Positions 24,021 to 32,115 of a DNA stretch of 45,372 bases are shown one piece after another; the stretch's first letter is position 1, and each line of letters starts with the position of its first letter. Location of the stretch: the NCBI GenBank assembly GCA_017592775.1, contig JAGFNJ010000043.1:1-45372 (forward strand), given 5' to 3'. Source of the DNA: Candidatus Accumulibacter conexus (GTDB lineage: Bacteria; Pseudomonadota; Gammaproteobacteria; Burkholderiales; Rhodocyclaceae). Both the position numbers and the translations under genes were made by a program. The notes below the pieces were generated by a model. The model had not been told where the DNA came from. It did not search any database and saw only the letters and a list, made by a program, of their open reading frames with translations.

Positions 24021-24492
24021 GCCGGCACCGATCGATGCCGTCGATCGTGCCCTCATCGACCGCCTGCAGGGCGGTTTTCCGATCTGCGAACGGCCGTACG
24101 CCGAGGTCGCCGGCTGGCTGGGAATCGACGAAGCGGAACTGCTCGAGCGCCTCGGCCGCCTGCTGGCGACGCGCGTCCTGACCCGCTTCGGGCCGATGTT
24201 CCAGGTCGAGCGAATGGGCGGCGCCTTCGTCCTGGCGGCGATGGCGGTTGCCGATGCAGACTGGCAGCGAGTGCGCGCGGTCGTCGATGCGCTGCCCGAG
24301 GTCGCCCACAACTACCGCCGCGAGAGCGACCGCAACTCGGCCTTCAACATGTGGTTCGTCCTCGCCACCGAGAGCGAGGCGGGTATCGCCGCCGCCATCC
24401 GGCGGATCGAGGAGGGCAGCGGGTTGCCGGTCTTCGCCTTCCCGAAGCTCCGCGAGTACTTCGTCGAAATGAAGCTGGCGGTGCGGACATGA
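24013..24492 (+). CDS. nirG: NirG, siroheme decarboxylase subunit
   Basis: A 159-residue AsnC/Lrp-like protein. It has an N-terminal helix-turn-helix (VDRALIDRLQGGFPICERPY) and the conserved VAHNYRRESDRNSAFNMWFV, which carries the His-Asn-Tyr and Arg residues of the substrate site. It acts with NirD, NirL and NirH in heme d1 synthesis. The ATG at 24013 overlaps the nirDL stop by 8 nt; a GTG at 24004 is possible. The stop overlaps the nirH start in ATGA. Confidence 0.9.
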   Translation: MREPAPIDAVDRALIDRLQGGFPICERPYAEVAGWLGIDEAELLERLGRLLATRVLTRFGPMFQVERMGGAFVLAAMAVADADWQRVRAVVDALPEVAHNYRRESDRNSAFNMWFVLATESEAGIAAAIRRIEEGSGLPVFAFPKLREYFVEMKLAVRT

Positions 24493-24974
24493 GCCTGCGG
24501 CTCGACGACATCGATCGGCGCCTGGTGCTGGCGACGCAGGACGGCCTGCCGCTGGTGCCACGCCCCTACCACGAACTCGCGACGCAGCTCGGCATCGCGC
24601 CGGCCGAGGTGATGGAACGGCTTCTGCGGATGCTCGCACGCGGAGTCATCCGGCGCATCGGCGCCGTTCCCAACCATTACGCGATCGGCTACACCGCCAA
24701 CGGCATGAGCGTCTGGGACGTGCCGGACGAGGCGATCGACGAACTCGGCGTGCGCGTCGGCGCGCTCGACTTCGTCACCCATTGCTACCACCGGCCACGC
24801 CGGCTGCCGCAGTGGCCGTACAACCTGTTCGCGATGGTGCATGGCAGCTCGCGTGACGAGGTGCTGGACAAGGTGGTTGCGATTGCCCGCCTGCTCGGCC
24901 CGCTCTGCCGCGCGCACGACGTGCTCTTCTCGACCGAAATCCTGAAGAAGACCGGCCTGCGGATCGGTGGTTGA
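24489..24974 (+). CDS. nirH: NirH, siroheme decarboxylase subunit
   Basis: A 161-residue AsnC/Lrp-like protein that pairs with NirG. It has a helix-turn-helix (LDDIDRRLVLATQDGLPLVP), the NirL/NirH-type motif HCYHRPRRLPQWPYNLFAMV, and ends in TGLRIGG. The start overlaps nirG by 4 nt. In most denitrifiers nirJ (radical SAM) follows here, but the next DNA is transposase remnant, so the d1 operon appears cut or rearranged at this point. Confidence 0.9.
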   Translation: MSLRLDDIDRRLVLATQDGLPLVPRPYHELATQLGIAPAEVMERLLRMLARGVIRRIGAVPNHYAIGYTANGMSVWDVPDEAIDELGVRVGALDFVTHCYHRPRRLPQWPYNLFAMVHGSSRDEVLDKVVAIARLLGPLCRAHDVLFSTEILKKTGLRIGG

Positions 24975-25058
24975 GAGGTTGTGAAGAAATCGTCGTGAGC
25001 AAGTCAAGAGCTTCTTGGTATCCCTGATGTCCCTGCCGACCAGAGGACACCGGCGGTC

Positions 25059-25400
25059 GTGCTGCTGCTGGGACGCTGTCATCGGCAGCAGGAACAGATG
25101 CAGGCGCTGCGCGATGAGATTTCGCGGCTGAAGGGCCAGAAGCCGAAGCCGGTGATCAGGGCTTCTGCGCTGGGCGGATCAAACCGCCTGCCAGGCGGTC
25201 TTGGCGCAGCAGGGCATTACCGATCCGCGGCATCTTCGCCTGGTGACTGAAGGCGCCTTGTTTGGTACCGTCGTCGAGCGGGGCGTCGCCCCCGATCTGG
25301 CGATCCTCAGCGATGACGCCGGGCGGTTCGATGTGCTGACCCATGCCCTGTGCCGGATCCACGCAGGAAGGGAGGTGCGCTCCGAGAGTCGCCAGACTTT
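25059..25400 (+). pseudogene. Degenerate DDE transposase remnant
   Basis: Two pieces of a transposase are visible in different frames. The first (25059-25165) gives RQQEQMQALRDEISRLKGQK and PKPVIRASAL, the N-terminal coil of a transposase. The second (about 25178-25385) gives QAVLAQQGITDPRHLRLVTE and DLAILSDDAGRFDVLTHALC, a DDE catalytic region whose Asp-Asp lies in LSDDAG. The middle of the gene is missing, the frame shifts near 25170, and the 3' part is lost. No terminal repeats were recognised, so I do not assign an IS family. The rest of 24975-25555 shows no gene. Confidence 0.75.
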
Positions 25401-25555
25401 TCCACGGCAAGCGGCCCGGTGCGCTGGCGCATCGTCCAAAAATCCACTGCGCCCGACCTGAAGGCGCGCCTGCAGGCGGACGGTCGGATGAATCGGGTAC
25501 CGGCGCCAGCCGTCCGGTTACTGCCGCCCAGCGCTGCCGGTCGCTTGAGGGCGCT

Positions 25556-27331
25556 TCAGGAGACCATCCCGAAGCCGAGCGAGCGAACCCTTTCGCGGAA
25601 CCTGGCGAGCTGATTGGTACGCACCACCAGCGTCTTCGGCCCGGCGCGCAGACACAGCGAGGACGTTTCCGGCCGGCCGGCAATCTGCGCCGCGGTTTCC
25701 GCGTCGCGGCACTCGATCAGCAAGGCGCTGCACAGTGTCTTCAGCGCCTTGCCATTGAGCGCGCAGAGCGCGATGAACGATTCGATCGGCTCGGGCAGCG
25801 GCGAGCCACCGGTGCTTTCGAGAAAGCCCTTCAGTTCGGCGATGTCGTGGCCTCTTTCGATCGCGGACAGCGAATTTTCGCGGTCGAGCCGCCAGGTTCC
25901 GGGCTGCACCGGGACTGCCCAGTTGTCAAGCAGCAGCGCTTCCTCGGCCGCCAGGACACCGCCCATGACGTCGACGTAGAGCCCGGGGGAGAACGACAAG
26001 GCGAGGCTGCTGGCGACGGCGGGCGGCTGGTAGGCCGACTCGCGACCCAGCAGGTACGCGCCGAGCGGCGTCAGACGAAAGGCGTTGAGGCCGTCGTAAC
26101 GGCTCAGGAACGACAGATCGTCGGTACCCCACAGGGCACCATGGTCCGAGCGCGCCCGGGCGGGATGAACGTAGGCGAGGTCCACCAAGCCGAGCGTTGC
26201 CGCGTACTCGAAGAGGAAGGCGAAGATGTAGCGATCCTGCAGGATGTTCCAGCCGCCCGATCCGGCATGACCGAGGCTGCCATACTGGCGGTCGCAAAGG
26301 TAGAGCTTCCAGGCGTCGTGGGTCACGGCAAAGACGCGATCGGTCGCCCGCATGAAGCGCGAGAATTCATCGACGGCGATCCAGCGGCCGATCGGGCACG
26401 CCTGCAAGGTCGCTTCAATGGCCGCCCGCCGGGGAGCGACGGCGGTCATCACCCGCCCCTTGGCATTCTGTCCCTTGATCTCGTCGACGCGGCTGAATTC
26501 GTCGAACAGGGTGGTCTTCAGCCACTTCTGCCAAAGCCCGCGCAGCACTTGTGCCGGCGGCATGGCGAGCGCCTTGACGCCGGCCGGGCTGAGTTGCAGG
26601 CGGCCTGCCACGCCAACCGCCAGACCGCCGCCCTGCAGCAGCATGGGCCAGGCAAAGGCCTTGATCGGGCCGATTTCCTGGTCCCACTCGTTCTGCTTCC
26701 CTTCACCGGCGTAATGGTCGCCACCGGCGAGCTTGTCGCCGAGCAGGCGCTGCGTGGCAGCGCCTGGCAGCGCCGTCTTGTCGCTGACCTGGACGCGCGC
26801 CTGCTCGACGGTGCGCAACATGATGACCACTTCCTGCAGGGCTTCGCGTTCGGTCAGGCGGACGATCTGGCGCGCGTTTTCCGCCGGGGCTTCCGTGCTC
26901 TCTATGGCTGGCGGGGCGGGAGGGGGCACGAACGCCTGCAGGCGGGGCCGCAGGTCGGTCGGCACCACGTGGCGACCCTCATCCGGCGCGTACTGGATGA
27001 ACAGGCACAGGGCAGTCCTCTTGCCGGTCGAATAGCCGTACGACTTCGCCGCCGCGACGTGAAAGGCCGGTGCGCGTTGGTACCTGGCGCGAAACCGCCG
27101 ATCGGAATACTCGCCGAGCGGGTGATGCGCCGCTTCGGCGACGGCAGCCTGCTGCGTCTCGTCAAGCAGCGCCCAGACTGCCTTCAGTTCAGGACCGAAC
27201 ATGGCGACGACGATTCGCTCGACCAGGTCGTCCTTGCGTGCGCTGCTTGCGCCGCCCTGCAGGTAGCCCACCAGATCCTTCAACTCGGGTACGGTGAGGC
27301 ATCCCAGCGTTTCTTTCAACGTCATCGACAT
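25556..27331 (-). CDS. SAP-domain / XPB-Ssl2-like N-terminal-domain protein
   Basis: A 591-residue soluble protein. Residues 8-45 (LTVPELKDLVGYLQGGASSA, then RKDDLVERIVVAM) look like a SAP-type DNA-binding helix pair. The C-terminal third (LLDNWAVPVQPGTWRLDREN, then GHDIAELKGFLESTGGSPLP, then RAGPKTLVVRT) matches the pattern of the helicase XPB/Ssl2 N-terminal domain family (Helicase_C_3). No Walker motifs are present, so it is not a helicase itself; relatives often sit beside an XPB-like helicase gene, and none is here. The start at 27331 is chosen for the SAP region and GGGAA; the longer frame upstream is not credible. Function unknown, possibly DNA repair or defence. Confidence 0.6.
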   Translation of the reverse strand: MSMTLKETLGCLTVPELKDLVGYLQGGASSARKDDLVERIVVAMFGPELKAVWALLDETQQAAVAEAAHHPLGEYSDRRFRARYQRAPAFHVAAAKSYGYSTGKRTALCLFIQYAPDEGRHVVPTDLRPRLQAFVPPPAPPAIESTEAPAENARQIVRLTEREALQEVVIMLRTVEQARVQVSDKTALPGAATQRLLGDKLAGGDHYAGEGKQNEWDQEIGPIKAFAWPMLLQGGGLAVGVAGRLQLSPAGVKALAMPPAQVLRGLWQKWLKTTLFDEFSRVDEIKGQNAKGRVMTAVAPRRAAIEATLQACPIGRWIAVDEFSRFMRATDRVFAVTHDAWKLYLCDRQYGSLGHAGSGGWNILQDRYIFAFLFEYAATLGLVDLAYVHPARARSDHGALWGTDDLSFLSRYDGLNAFRLTPLGAYLLGRESAYQPPAVASSLALSFSPGLYVDVMGGVLAAEEALLLDNWAVPVQPGTWRLDRENSLSAIERGHDIAELKGFLESTGGSPLPEPIESFIALCALNGKALKTLCSALLIECRDAETAAQIAGRPETSSLCLRAGPKTLVVRTNQLARFRERVRSLGFGMVS

Positions 27332-27828
27332 GTTCAGTTCCCTGGTAATGGAGGCGCGATCCTTGGCTGAGTCACAACCGCGCGGCGGCCGAGCCGCCGC
27401 GCGCGTGAAGTCGGTAGGTGCCCGGCTGTTGCACAGCTGGCTGTCTCGGCATGAACCGCTGCTTCGGCCGCGGAGGGGCGGAAGCCCGGCGTGGCGTCGG
27501 CGCGACGGCACGGCTCGCCGGCCATTCGCCGACGAGACGACTCGTCGGTATTTTGGCGCGTTGAGCGTACAACGCGCAAGGGCCGAGCGGTCGGTGCGCA
27601 ACGCCGCATGCGCCGGATGGCGCAAGTACGCGACACGCGCTTCACCAGCGGGCACCGGGTGTGCACGGTCCGCACAGCTGCGAGCACGGCGCGGACCGTG
27701 CCGAGCGACAACGCAGCCGCTATCCGGGGTCGGCTGCCGCTGTGGCGCTGGCGCGTGGCCACTGAACGAAGGGCAGTCGTCAGCGAATGGCAGGCTTCGA
27801 ACCGCGGGCGCGCCCTTGGCCGGGGGCC

Positions 27829-27845
27829 TGTCGACAGAATTTACA
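27829..27845 (+). promoter_or_regulatory. Candidate activator-binding site upstream of the second PEP-CTERM gene
   Basis: TGTCGACAGAATTTACA shares 13 of 17 positions with 5535-5551 before the other PEP-CTERM gene and lies 66 bp upstream of the sigma-54 -24 element. See that site for the reasoning. Confidence 0.4.
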
Positions 27846-27910
27846 GTTGCCATCGACGGCAGCCGATGGGGAAGCGCCAGACGGCTGAATTTCAAGGCTT
27901 TATTTGTACA

Positions 27911-27926
27911 TGGCACACTGCTTGCT
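27911..27926 (+). promoter_or_regulatory. Consensus sigma-54 promoter of the second PEP-CTERM gene
   Basis: TGGCACACTGCTTGCT matches TGGCAC-N5-TTGCT completely, with GG and GC 10 nt apart. It lies about 97 nt upstream of the ATG at 28023. Confidence 0.8.
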
Positions 27927-28022
27927 TTGATGACGGCACGAGCGGGCAAGCGACAAAAAATGATTGCCCCGGAGTTGCTGCACTGGACGCTCGCCTTTTT
28001 CATTCATCAGGAGGTAGGGAAA

Positions 28023-28583
28023 ATGAAACATTGTCTGCGCAACATGGCGGCAGCCGTTGCCCTGAGCGTTGCCGCTGCCGGCGCTGCGCACGCTGCGAGC
28101 GTGAGCGTCCAGTTTCCGACGAGTTCGGCCACCGTCGTCGGTTCGGTTGGCTTCATCAACCCGACGCAGATCGGCTATTTCTGGTCGGTCCAGCGGGGCG
28201 ACCTCGTCTCGCAGGCGTACTTCGCCACGGGATTGTTCAACCCCAGTTCGCTGTCGATGGATCTCGACGTGGTCTCCAACAACCTGGCGCCCGGGCAGTC
28301 TGTGGACTGGGACGTGCTGGTCAATAACGTCGATGTCGGTGACTGGAGCTGGTCGTCGACCGACGGCACGGGCCTGACCAATATCGCGCTTGCCTTCGCG
28401 CCGATCGTCGGCGAGTTCAGCTCGCTTGCGCTGGTCGTCAAGAATGAGGTTCCCAGCGGCGACGGCTCGATCTCGCTGCGACTTGACACGACAACGACCG
28501 TGTCGAACGAAGCTCCCGAACCCGGCACGCTGCTGCTTCTGGGCCTGACGCTGGCCGGCCTGGCCACCACGCGTCGTCGGTAG
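28023..28583 (+). CDS. PEP-CTERM sorting-domain protein
   Basis: A 186-residue secreted protein. It has a signal peptide (MAAAVALSVAAAGAAHAASV), a beta-rich middle (SMDLDVVSNNLAPGQSVDWD) and a C-terminal sorting signal APEPGTLLLLGLTLAGLA followed by TTRRR. The middle suggests a FxDxA-type (FxDxF-like) PEP-CTERM protein of unknown role in the cell surface or floc matrix. AGGAGG nine nt before the ATG is a strong ribosome-binding site. It sits behind a consensus sigma-54 promoter and ends at a strong terminator shared with the convergent Hsp70 gene. Confidence 0.85.
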   Translation: MKHCLRNMAAAVALSVAAAGAAHAASVSVQFPTSSATVVGSVGFINPTQIGYFWSVQRGDLVSQAYFATGLFNPSSLSMDLDVVSNNLAPGQSVDWDVLVNNVDVGDWSWSSTDGTGLTNIALAFAPIVGEFSSLALVVKNEVPSGDGSISLRLDTTTTVSNEAPEPGTLLLLGLTLAGLATTRRR

Positions 28584-28615
28584 GGTAGTCTTCGCCACAC
28601 GCAGTCAGCGCAGGA

Positions 28616-28645
28616 AGAGGGCGGGTCGGTTGCGGCCCGCCCTCT
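28616..28645. terminator. Hairpin between convergent PEP-CTERM and Hsp70 genes
   Basis: AGAGGGCGGG (28616-28625) and CCCGCCCTCT (28636-28645) are exact inverted repeats around TCGGTTGCGG. It lies 33 bp after the PEP-CTERM stop and 86 bp from the Hsp70 stop, so it may serve both strands; no long T-run follows. Confidence 0.65.
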
Positions 28646-28731
28646 GCGTTCACGGTCGTGTCGTCCGCGCCTGACGCGGCAGCGGGACGCTGCCTCGGCG
28701 CACCGCCCGGCCGGCCGCGCAGCCGCGGAAC

Positions 28732-30579
28732 TCAGTCGTCGGCGCCGGCGCGCACGTCGAACTCGACCTTCCAGCGCTGCGCCCCGTCGTGCGGCAGCGC
28801 CTCGAGTTCGAGGGTGCCGGCTTCGGTGACGCGGGCGTGCAGGCGGACACGCACCACCTCGCCGGCGACGCGGCCGTCGGCTGGCAGTGTCGTCTGGATT
28901 TCGTCGAGTTCCTGCAGTTCGTCGGGCTCCCATTCCTCGAGCAGCGTGCCGACCTCGTCCTGACGGCGGACCGACGAGCCGAAGAAGCGGAAGCGCACCT
29001 GCTCGCCGACGACGAGCCCGAACTCCATTGCCGGCAGTGCCGCCTCGCTCCCTTCCTCCATGCCGAATGGCGCCAGGCAGAGTGCCTGCACCGGCGGTTC
29101 CATTCCGGGAACGGCGGGCATCACCGATTCGACGGCGACATAGTAGGCGCGTGCCGTGCCGCCGCGGATGCGGACTCCCTGGCCGCGCCGGACGTAGCCG
29201 TAGTAAGCGGCGCCGCGGGCGACGGCGAGGTCGAGGTCGGCGCCTGCGAGCAGGCGTGCCGCTGACGCGTCCTCGGCGGCGAGCCAGGAGTTGATGGTCG
29301 CCAGGGTGCGTTCGGCAAGCAGCGCCGACTTGAAGACGCCACCGTTGAAGAGGACGGCGGTCGGATGCAGGAAACGGGCATCGGCCGGCAAGCGGCTGCT
29401 GAAGCCCTCGAGGTCGGCAGTTGCCGCCACCTGCCGCGAGAGGAAGGCGGCGAGGTGGCGGGTGACGGCGGCATCCTGCGCGTACGGCAGGCCCAGTTGC
29501 GTCAGGCCGCCACGACCGCGGCCCTGCGGCCGGTCGCCGATCGCCGCCGGCGGGAAGAAGCCGTCGATCAGGGTCGCCGTCAGCTCGTCCCGCGTCAGTT
29601 CGCTGCGCAGCGAACCGCCGATCAGCCGTGCGCCGCGACTGGCGATGACCAGCGGCACCGACGCCAGTTCGGCATCGCCGAGCAGCGCTTCCTTGGCTGC
29701 GCGGCAGGCGTGCGTCAGCGCGCGCAACTGCCAGGCGTCAAGCTTGCTGCCCTGTGCCGCCAGCTTGCCGGCGACGGCATAGGCGAGCGCCAGGTCCATG
29801 TTGTCGCCGCCGAGCAGGATGTGTTCGCCGACCGCCACCCGGTGCAGCTCGAGGTTGCCCGCACGCTCGAGAACGGCGATCAGCGAGAAGTCGCTCGTGC
29901 CGCCGCCGACATCGACGACGAGGATGATGTCGCCGGGTTGCACCTGCTTGCGCCAGTTGCCGCCGCTCTTCTCGATCCAGCTGTAGAGCGCCGCCTGCGG
30001 TTCCTCGAGCAGGATCATCCGCTCGCAGCCGGCGGCGCGGGCCGCCTCGGCAGTCAGCTCGCGGGCGGCGGGATCGAACGAGGCCGGAATGGTGACGACG
30101 ATCTCCTGCTCGACGAAGGGCGCCTGCGGCTGTGCCGTGTCCCAGGCGGCGCGCAGGTGCGAGAGGTAGCGCAGCGAGGCCTCGAGCGGCGACAGCCGGG
30201 CGACCTCGGGCGGCGCATCGTTCGGCAGGATGGCGGCGCGGCGGTCGACGCCGGCGTGGCAGAGCCAGCTCTTGGCGCTGGCAACGAGGCGGATCGGCGT
30301 CGCCGCGCCGCGGCTGCGCGCCATCTCGCCGACGGCGTAATCCTGTTCGGCCGTCCACGGCAGGCTGAGGTCGCCGCTGGCGAGTTCGCTCGCGTGCGGC
30401 AGGTAGATGAAGGAGGGCAGCAGTCCGAGCGACTCGACCGAGCCGGGCGCGGTGAGCTGCGGGATCGACAGCACCTGCTGGCTGACCTGTTCGCCGTCGC
30501 AGGCTGCGAGGTCCACATAGGACAGGGCGCAGTGGGTGGTGCCGAGGTCGATGCCGATGGAGAAGGCGGGTTCGCTCAC
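28732..30579 (-). CDS. Hsp70-family protein (DnaK-like, non-canonical)
   Basis: A 615-residue protein starting at GTG. The ATPase domain is clear: phosphate-1 loop GIDLGTTHCALSYVD, phosphate-2 loop ILVVDVGGGTSDFSLIAV and the adenosine loop near VLFNGGVFKSALLAER. Its substrate-binding part is not the DnaK beta-sandwich; the last 150 residues (LALEL... LHARVTEAGTLELEALPHDG) are a shorter beta-domain, and there is no EEVD-like tail. It overlaps the DUF2760 gene by 4 nt (GTGA), a conserved pair of unknown role. In relatives a second, larger Hsp70-like gene often completes the set; it is not seen here. Confidence 0.85.
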   Translation of the reverse strand: MSEPAFSIGIDLGTTHCALSYVDLAACDGEQVSQQVLSIPQLTAPGSVESLGLLPSFIYLPHASELASGDLSLPWTAEQDYAVGEMARSRGAATPIRLVASAKSWLCHAGVDRRAAILPNDAPPEVARLSPLEASLRYLSHLRAAWDTAQPQAPFVEQEIVVTIPASFDPAARELTAEAARAAGCERMILLEEPQAALYSWIEKSGGNWRKQVQPGDIILVVDVGGGTSDFSLIAVLERAGNLELHRVAVGEHILLGGDNMDLALAYAVAGKLAAQGSKLDAWQLRALTHACRAAKEALLGDAELASVPLVIASRGARLIGGSLRSELTRDELTATLIDGFFPPAAIGDRPQGRGRGGLTQLGLPYAQDAAVTRHLAAFLSRQVAATADLEGFSSRLPADARFLHPTAVLFNGGVFKSALLAERTLATINSWLAAEDASAARLLAGADLDLAVARGAAYYGYVRRGQGVRIRGGTARAYYVAVESVMPAVPGMEPPVQALCLAPFGMEEGSEAALPAMEFGLVVGEQVRFRFFGSSVRRQDEVGTLLEEWEPDELQELDEIQTTLPADGRVAGEVVRVRLHARVTEAGTLELEALPHDGAQRWKVEFDVRAGADD

Positions 30580-31148
30580 AGTTCCACCTCCGCCGCGGCA
30601 ACGATGTGCAGGTCGTGGCCGCTCGCCAGGCGCGGCAGGCGGGTTTCCCGCACCCGCCAGCCCCGATGCGTCAGGCTGCCGGTGAACGGCGGCTCGCCGA
30701 CGACGTTGCCGGTGACACGGATCGCCGCGGCGTCGAATCCCGCCGGCAGCGTCAGGCGGCTGCCTTCGGGCTCGTCGCGCACCGGCTCGATGCTGAAGTT
30801 CTCGCGCAGGACCTTGCGGCAGCCTTCATGGACGACGCGCGCGGCGGCGCCGATGTCGGCGTCACCGTAGGCGGCGACATCCTCCTCGATGAAGTCGATG
30901 AAGCGCGCCTCGCGCTGCAGCAGTCCGAGGAGCTGCAGCGCGCCGTCGGGCGCCGCCGCAAGCAGCGGCGGCGGCGCCGGCCTGGCCGCGGGGGCAGGCG
31001 GGGCCGTCGGCGCTGCGGGTTCGCGGCGCTCGTCGCCGCTGCGCAATGCCTGGATGCGGGCAGCGAGGTCGCCGTCGGCAAGGATGGCGAAGAAGGTGCC
31101 GAAGGCAATCGAGATTCTGCTCAACAGGGATGGGTTGGCTACTTTCAT
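30576..31148 (-). CDS. DUF2760-family protein
   Basis: A 190-residue protein. It has a short N-terminal part (SRISIAFGTFFAILADGDLA), a Pro/Ala-rich linker (about 40-70), and a conserved C-terminal domain with LQLLGLLQREARFIDFIEED and GNVVGEPPFTGSLTHRGWRV, which is the DUF2760 pattern. Function unknown; the constant partner is the Hsp70-like gene downstream, coupled by overlap, so it may be a client or co-factor of that chaperone. The ATG at 31148 is preferred to 31208 because AGGAACC precedes it and the family begins near there. Confidence 0.8.
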   Translation of the reverse strand: MKVANPSLLSRISIAFGTFFAILADGDLAARIQALRSGDERREPAAPTAPPAPAARPAPPPLLAAAPDGALQLLGLLQREARFIDFIEEDVAAYGDADIGAAARVVHEGCRKVLRENFSIEPVRDEPEGSRLTLPAGFDAAAIRVTGNVVGEPPFTGSLTHRGWRVRETRLPRLASGHDLHIVAAAEVEL

Positions 31149-31484
31149 GGATGGTTCCTGGTGTCTGCCGCGCTGGCGGCGCGGGCGGGTGTTCTCGGGT
31201 CCGGTCATGGCCCTGCCGTGGCTGCCGGGCGGGTCCGGCGCCGCCCGGCTGACGACGGGGCGGGGTCAGGAGGCCGCAGGCGCGCGCATGGTAGCGGTGG
31301 CCGGGGTGAGACGCAACGCCGGCCGGCGGGCGGCAGCAGGCTTGCTGGCAAGCCGCCGGTGCTGCGACGGGCGCGTCTGTTGCGGCGCAATATAAACCAT
31401 TTTGCCGGTTTCCGGTAGCGCGGCAGCGCCCCGGCCCGCTGCTGCGGGTGCGACGCGGCCGGGCACGCGGCGTGCACGCGAGAT
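31149..31484. other. Intergenic region upstream of DUF2760
   Basis: No gene is supported. A minus-strand -10-like TATATT (31390-31395) could serve the DUF2760-Hsp70 pair, although no good -35 is seen. The remainder is GC-rich without recognisable elements and runs into the 21-bp tandem repeats. Confidence 0.4.
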
Positions 31485-31820
31485 GCAGCCAGGGCGGCGC
31501 GACTCGTAGCCAGGAGCGTACGAGTTGGCGCCAGAGGTGTGCGTATGGGCGCGAGGGGCGTGCGCGTTGAAGCCAGAGGCGTGCGAGCCGTAGCCAGAGG
31601 TGTGCGTGTTGGCGCGAGGGGCGTGCGCGTTGAAGCCAGAGGCGTGCGAGCCGTAGCCAGAGGCGTGCGAGTCGAAGCCAGAGGCGTGCGAGTCGTAGCC
31701 AGGGGCGTGCGCGTTGAAGCCAGAGGCGTGCGCGTCGAAGCCAGAGGCGTGCGAGTCGAAGCCAGAGGCGTGCGCGTCGAAGCCAGAGGCGTGCCCGCCG
31801 GGGCTTGGAACGTGTCGCCG
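31485..31820. repeat. Minisatellite: about 16 tandem copies of a 21-bp unit
   Basis: The consensus unit is GAAGCCAGAGGCGTGCGAGTC, with the first bases varying (GAAGCC, GTAGCC, GGCGCG) and the last ones varying (GAGTC, GCGTT, GAGCC). Clear units run from 31506 to 31799, flanked by one weaker copy on each side. A 63-bp higher-order repeat (31548-31610, then 31611-31673) is visible. Because the unit is 21 bp, several frames on both strands stay open and encode heptads such as ARGVRVE or SHASGFD; none has a convincing start, so coding is not claimed. The 295 bp from 31821 to the next gene show nothing further. Confidence 0.93.
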
Positions 31821-32115
31821 TGAGGCTGGCGGGTATGGGCGAAGCCCTGTGCCTTGCTGCCATCGTGCCAGGGGCGCGAGGCGCTGTCCTGCGCCGCTTC
31901 GGCGTCAGCGGCACGATCCGCGTCGACCCGAAGAGCGTGATGTGGCAAGCTGTCGCGTGTCTTCTGGTGTCCGGCGCCAGTCATGCACCGCGCGCTCGAA
32001 GCCTGGGCAGAGGAAGTGCCGCAATTGCCCACCGCGGCTCGACTTGCACGAGGAACGAACAGCGAAGGCACTGCGCCGGCCGTCGCGTCGGCACTGCCGT
32101 CAGGGGAGGAGGAGC

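Larger units (their letters stand above)
27332..28022. other. 691-bp intergenic region with several hairpins
   Basis: No gene is supported. Three inverted repeats stand out. 27379-27403: CGCGCGGCGGC / GCCGCCGCGCG with a CGA loop. 27529-27548: CCGACGAG / CTCGTCGG with an ACGA loop, followed by TATTTT, terminator-like on the plus strand. 27663-27701: GCACGGTCCGC / GCGGACCGTGC around a 17-nt loop. The last part holds the PEP-CTERM promoter elements. Confidence 0.5.

Noticed and set aside
25059-25400. Assignment of the remnant to the IS66 element seen at the left edge
   Set aside because: Its sequence does not match IS66 TnpA motifs, and no IS66 terminus is present near it.
25343-27370. 675-codon plus-strand frame opposite the SAP/XPB-like gene
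   Set aside because: Its translation is Arg/Gly/Gln-rich without domains, whereas the minus strand gives a coherent protein.
27332-28003. Upstream extension of the SAP/XPB-like gene to an 815-residue protein
   Set aside because: The added part is Arg/Pro-rich, contains the hairpins and the sigma-54 promoter of the opposite gene, and precedes the natural SAP start.
31485-31820. Possible CRISPR array
   Set aside because: The units follow each other with no spacers and no cas genes are present; it is a plain tandem repeat.
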